Both the position numbers and the translations under genes were made by a program. DNA of 64,000 bases from Kaistella faecalis (GTDB lineage: Bacteria > Bacteroidota > Bacteroidia > Flavobacteriales > Weeksellaceae). Shown piece by piece: positions 61,807 to 64,000 of the stretch (the stretch's first letter is position 1; each line of letters starts with the position of its first letter). The notes under the pieces were generated by a model. The model did no database searches. It was given only the letters and a program-made list of their open reading frames with translations, and had not been told where the DNA came from. The stretch spans positions 2,123,783 to 2,187,782 of the forward strand of contig NZ_CP078067.1 of assembly GCF_019195395.1 (NCBI RefSeq), written 5' to 3'.

Positions 61807-62715
61807 TTACTTTTTAATCATCGAAAAAGCCTTGCTTCCCAATTTAAAAATCGGAATCGCAACGATACCGCCAATAATTCCCGCCAAAGTTTCCCGTACA
61901 ATAGAATTCAGATTTGGCAGAAAATGATGGTGCAGCCACTCAATATTGTGCACAAAAATCCCGCCGGCAACCAAAATTAAAGCCACGGTACCTACAACAC
62001 CCAAACCTTTGATCACCCACGGCAAAGCATTTACCAACAGATTCCCCAGCGTAACCAGAACACCTTTTTCCGTTTTCGATTTTTTAATCAGTTTGTAGCC
62101 CGCATCGTCCATGCGAACAATTAAAGCAACAATTCCGTACACGCCTACGGTAGCAATAATGGCTACGATTGAAACCGTTACAATTTCTACAAGCAATGGA
62201 TTGAACTGCGATTTCAACGCCTCGTAACCTGCTTTTGCCGAAGCCAGCGCAATAATTACAATTTCGAGGGAAAGGATAAAATCTGTGGTGACAGCTGACT
62301 TTATTTTAGATTTTTCGAGATCTGCGCCGTTTTCTGTTGTTGCATTAGCCTCATCGATTACTTCGTGCCCTTTTTTACTTTTGTGAAATAAATATTCAAT
62401 AATTTTTTCAATTCCTTCGTAAGCCAGATAAAATCCGCCAAAAATCAGAATGATGGTAATGGCCGGTTCGTACAGCCATTGCAGCAAAAAGACTGCAGGA
62501 ACAATAATGAGTTTATTCACAAAAGAACCCTTCATGATTTTCATTAAGACGGGAACTTCGCGCGATTCCAGAAAACCGGTTGCCTTCTCTGCATTTACGG
62601 CAAGATCATCTCCCAGAATTCCCGCCGTTTTCTGGGTTGCTAATTTTGCAGTTACTGCTACATCATCCATCAAAGCTGCAATATCATCCAGAATCGCAAA
62701 AAAACCTGAAGCCAT
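61807..62715 (-). CDS. DUF808 (YedI-like) membrane protein
   Basis: Inner-membrane protein of 302 residues. The N-terminus MASGFFAILDDIAALMDDVA and the AGILGDDLAVNAEKATGF block are the DUF808 signature. Several helices follow (about 70-100, 150-200, 230-255, 280-300). The family is found widely, and its function is not known. It has a full promoter match at 62764-62735 and no neighbour in its transcript. The FMN reductase terminator (61755-61788) has no A run on its left, so it is less likely to serve this strand. Confidence 0.9.
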   Translation of the reverse strand: MASGFFAILDDIAALMDDVAVTAKLATQKTAGILGDDLAVNAEKATGFLESREVPVLMKIMKGSFVNKLIIVPAVFLLQWLYEPAITIILIFGGFYLAYEGIEKIIEYLFHKSKKGHEVIDEANATTENGADLEKSKIKSAVTTDFILSLEIVIIALASAKAGYEALKSQFNPLLVEIVTVSIVAIIATVGVYGIVALIVRMDDAGYKLIKKSKTEKGVLVTLGNLLVNALPWVIKGLGVVGTVALILVAGGIFVHNIEWLHHHFLPNLNSIVRETLAGIIGGIVAIPIFKLGSKAFSMIKK

Positions 62716-62734
62716 AGTTTAAATTTTAATTGAA

Positions 62735-62764
62735 ACAAAAGTAAGTAATTGGATCAATATACAA
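62735..62764 (-). promoter_or_regulatory. Promoter of the DUF808 gene
   Basis: Minus strand TTG (62764-62762), 19-base spacer and TACTTTTG (62742-62735), a full match. The ATG at 62715 is about 20 bases beyond the -7 box. Confidence 0.65.
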
Positions 62765-62827
62765 TGTTTCGCTGCATCCTAAACCAGGATTTTTTTCTTA
62801 TGATTTTCTAAATTCATTTTAAAATCT

Positions 62828-62969
62828 TATTTTCGCAGAACAAAATTTTTAAAGTTGAAACCGCAAAGATTACATTCCCCGAAAGAAATATTCCAAAATT
62901 TTGGAAGTGGAATCTTCGCCGAAATAAAATATTAGTGAGCCGACGTCTGAATGACCGTCGGCTTTTTTT
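62828..62969 (+). ncRNA. Candidate small RNA or purM leader ended by an intrinsic terminator
   Basis: No plus-strand gene lies between the FMN reductase terminator (61788) and purM, yet a strong plus-strand terminator sits at 62938-62969. A transcript must start upstream in this region; TATTTTCG at 62828-62835 is one mismatch from TAnnTTTG and is the best candidate. The segment holds a perfect palindrome TTCCAAAATTTTGGAA (62891-62906) and an ATTCC/GGAAT pair flanking it. It may be a separate small RNA of about 100-130 bases or an attenuating leader of purM. Start and existence are inferred. Confidence 0.4.
62938..62969 (+). terminator. Orphan terminator 38 bases before purM
   Basis: Stem AGCCGACG/CGTCGGCT with a 10-base loop and seven T residues. 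There is no T run on the minus strand, so it is plus-strand specific, but no plus-strand gene precedes it. Confidence 0.8.
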
Positions 62970-63006
62970 ATCACTTAATTCCAAACTGTTAATAGTAATT
63001 AATATC

Positions 63007-63996
63007 ATGAGCAATACGTATAAATCCGCCGGTGTCGACAAAGAAGAAGGCTACAAAACCGTTGATAAAATTAAGAGTGCGGTTGCTGAAACGCATAACA
63101 AAAATGTACTGAACAACCTGGGAAGTTTCGGCGCCTTTTACCAGATTGCAGGTTACAAAAACCCTGTACTTGTGAGCGGTACCGACGGCGTGGGGACCAA
63201 ATTAAAAGTCGCCCTGGATTCTAAAAAATACGATTCCATTGGGGTTGATTGTTTTGCAATGTGTGCGAACGATATTTTGTGTCATGGAGCAAAACCGCTT
63301 TTCTTCCTTGATTATTTAGCTTGCGGAAAACTTGATTCTGAAATTGCTGCGGAAATTGTGATGGGTATGGTAAATGCCTGTAAGGATAACGAGTGTGCAC
63401 TTATTGGCGGTGAAACAGCAGAGATGCCGGGGATGTACAAACCTGGTGATTACGATGTGGCAGGATTCTGTGTCGGCATCGTAGAAAAAGATGAAATTAT
63501 TGACGGTTCTAAAATTATAGCCGGACATAAAATCATTGCATTGCCAAGTTCAGGTTTTCACAGCAACGGTTTTTCTCTGGTAAGAAAAATCTTTCCCGAT
63601 TTTAATGAAGAATTTGAAGGTAAACCACTTTACGAAACACTTCTTGTGCCTACAAGACTTTATTATAAGCCAATTCACAGATTACTGGAAGAAATTGAAG
63701 TTTCCGGAATCGCACATATCACAGGAGGAGGTCTTATAGAAAATGTTCCGCGAATCCTGGGTGAAGGATTATGTGCAGACATTGAAACTTCTAAAATTAA
63801 AATTCCAACTGTGATGCTGGAACTGGAGAAAAGAGGAAATATCGAAAGAATGGAAATGTTCGGAACTTTCAATATGGGCGTAGGAATGGTCATCGTGGTT
63901 GATGCAAAACATGCGGAAAAAGTGCTTGATCTTCTTGATGACGCCTACGAAATCGGGGAAATTACTGAAGGTACAGAGAAAATTATTTTGAATTAA
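63007..63996 (+). CDS. purM: Phosphoribosylformylglycinamidine cyclo-ligase
   Basis: Cytoplasmic AIR synthetase of 329 residues, fifth step of purine synthesis. Motifs: YKSAGVDKEEGYKTVDKIKS at the start, VSGTDGVGTKLKVA (about 58-71), DCFAMCANDILCHGAKPLFFLDY (in part) and ALIGGETAEMPGMY. The C-terminal domain has HITGGGLIENVPRIL and FNMGVGMVIVV. The start is ATG 63007; an in-frame extension to 62935 overlaps the orphan terminator and is rejected. The gene is complete and ends ten codons... within the last bases of the window. No other pur gene is beside it. Confidence 0.96.
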   Translation: MSNTYKSAGVDKEEGYKTVDKIKSAVAETHNKNVLNNLGSFGAFYQIAGYKNPVLVSGTDGVGTKLKVALDSKKYDSIGVDCFAMCANDILCHGAKPLFFLDYLACGKLDSEIAAEIVMGMVNACKDNECALIGGETAEMPGMYKPGDYDVAGFCVGIVEKDEIIDGSKIIAGHKIIALPSSGFHSNGFSLVRKIFPDFNEEFEGKPLYETLLVPTRLYYKPIHRLLEEIEVSGIAHITGGGLIENVPRILGEGLCADIETSKIKIPTVMLELEKRGNIERMEMFGTFNMGVGMVIVVDAKHAEKVLDLLDDAYEIGEITEGTEKIILN

Positions 63997-64000
63997 TAGC

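Overview
The window reads as chromosome of a flavobacterium (Bacteroidota), most likely in the Chryseobacterium/Kaistella branch of the Weeksellaceae. The evidence is a SusC/SusD starch locus with GH97 and GH13 enzymes, PorT of the type IX secretion system, an M1 peptidase with a C-terminal T9SS sorting tail, a menaquinone methyltransferase, AT-rich intergenic DNA, few Shine-Dalgarno sequences, and repeated promoter boxes of the Bacteroidota form TAnnTTTG with TTG/TTTG about 18-20 bases upstream. The genus is inferred from remembered gene content. No tRNA, rRNA, CRISPR array, insertion sequence or prophage was found.

Left part (1-7.5 kb, minus strand): the N-terminal part of a catalase, then a redox cluster of two pirins around an NAD(P)-binding oxidoreductase and a luciferase-like flavin oxidoreductase, a DHA2 drug exporter and asparagine synthetase asnB. 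From 7.7 to 31 kb come housekeeping genes in short operons: an RsmB/NOP2-type RNA methyltransferase, a zinc-ribbon PhnA-like protein, an ABC ATPase, a YceI lipoprotein, alaS, a phosphoesterase-GNAT pair, a ketoacyl-ACP synthase III homologue, menG-porT, a coiled-coil protein with zapA, a 6S-like RNA, rny, hsp20, gcvT, idi, a HAD protein with serA, mscL, nnr, lgt and yidD.

Middle part (31-46 kb): rarA, a secreted M1 aminopeptidase, pheA, a secreted GH43-like enzyme, pepE, a YbgC-like thioesterase, dnaA, a low-molecular-weight tyrosine phosphatase, an RsmI-like methyltransferase, two lipoproteins and metG.

Right part (46.3-59.8 kb) is a starch/maltodextrin locus: susC-susD-susE-susF, GH97 alpha-glucosidase (SusB type), a GH13 amylase/neopullulanase, a small secreted NTF2-like protein and a sugar MFS transporter. 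Together they would bind starch at the surface, import maltodextrins through SusCD, cleave them to glucose and short sugars in the periplasm, and take these across the inner membrane. No regulator gene lies in the locus. A 17-unit, 21-bp tandem repeat follows it, then a third pirin, an FMN reductase, a DUF808 membrane protein and purM.

The least explained items are the 21-bp repeat array (59934-60290), an orphan terminator implying an unannotated transcript just upstream of purM (62.8-63.0 kb), two hairpin repeats 30 kb apart that share their arms, and a one-base frameshift in a small secreted cysteine-rich gene (23151-23491). All calls come from reading the sequence; no database search was run.
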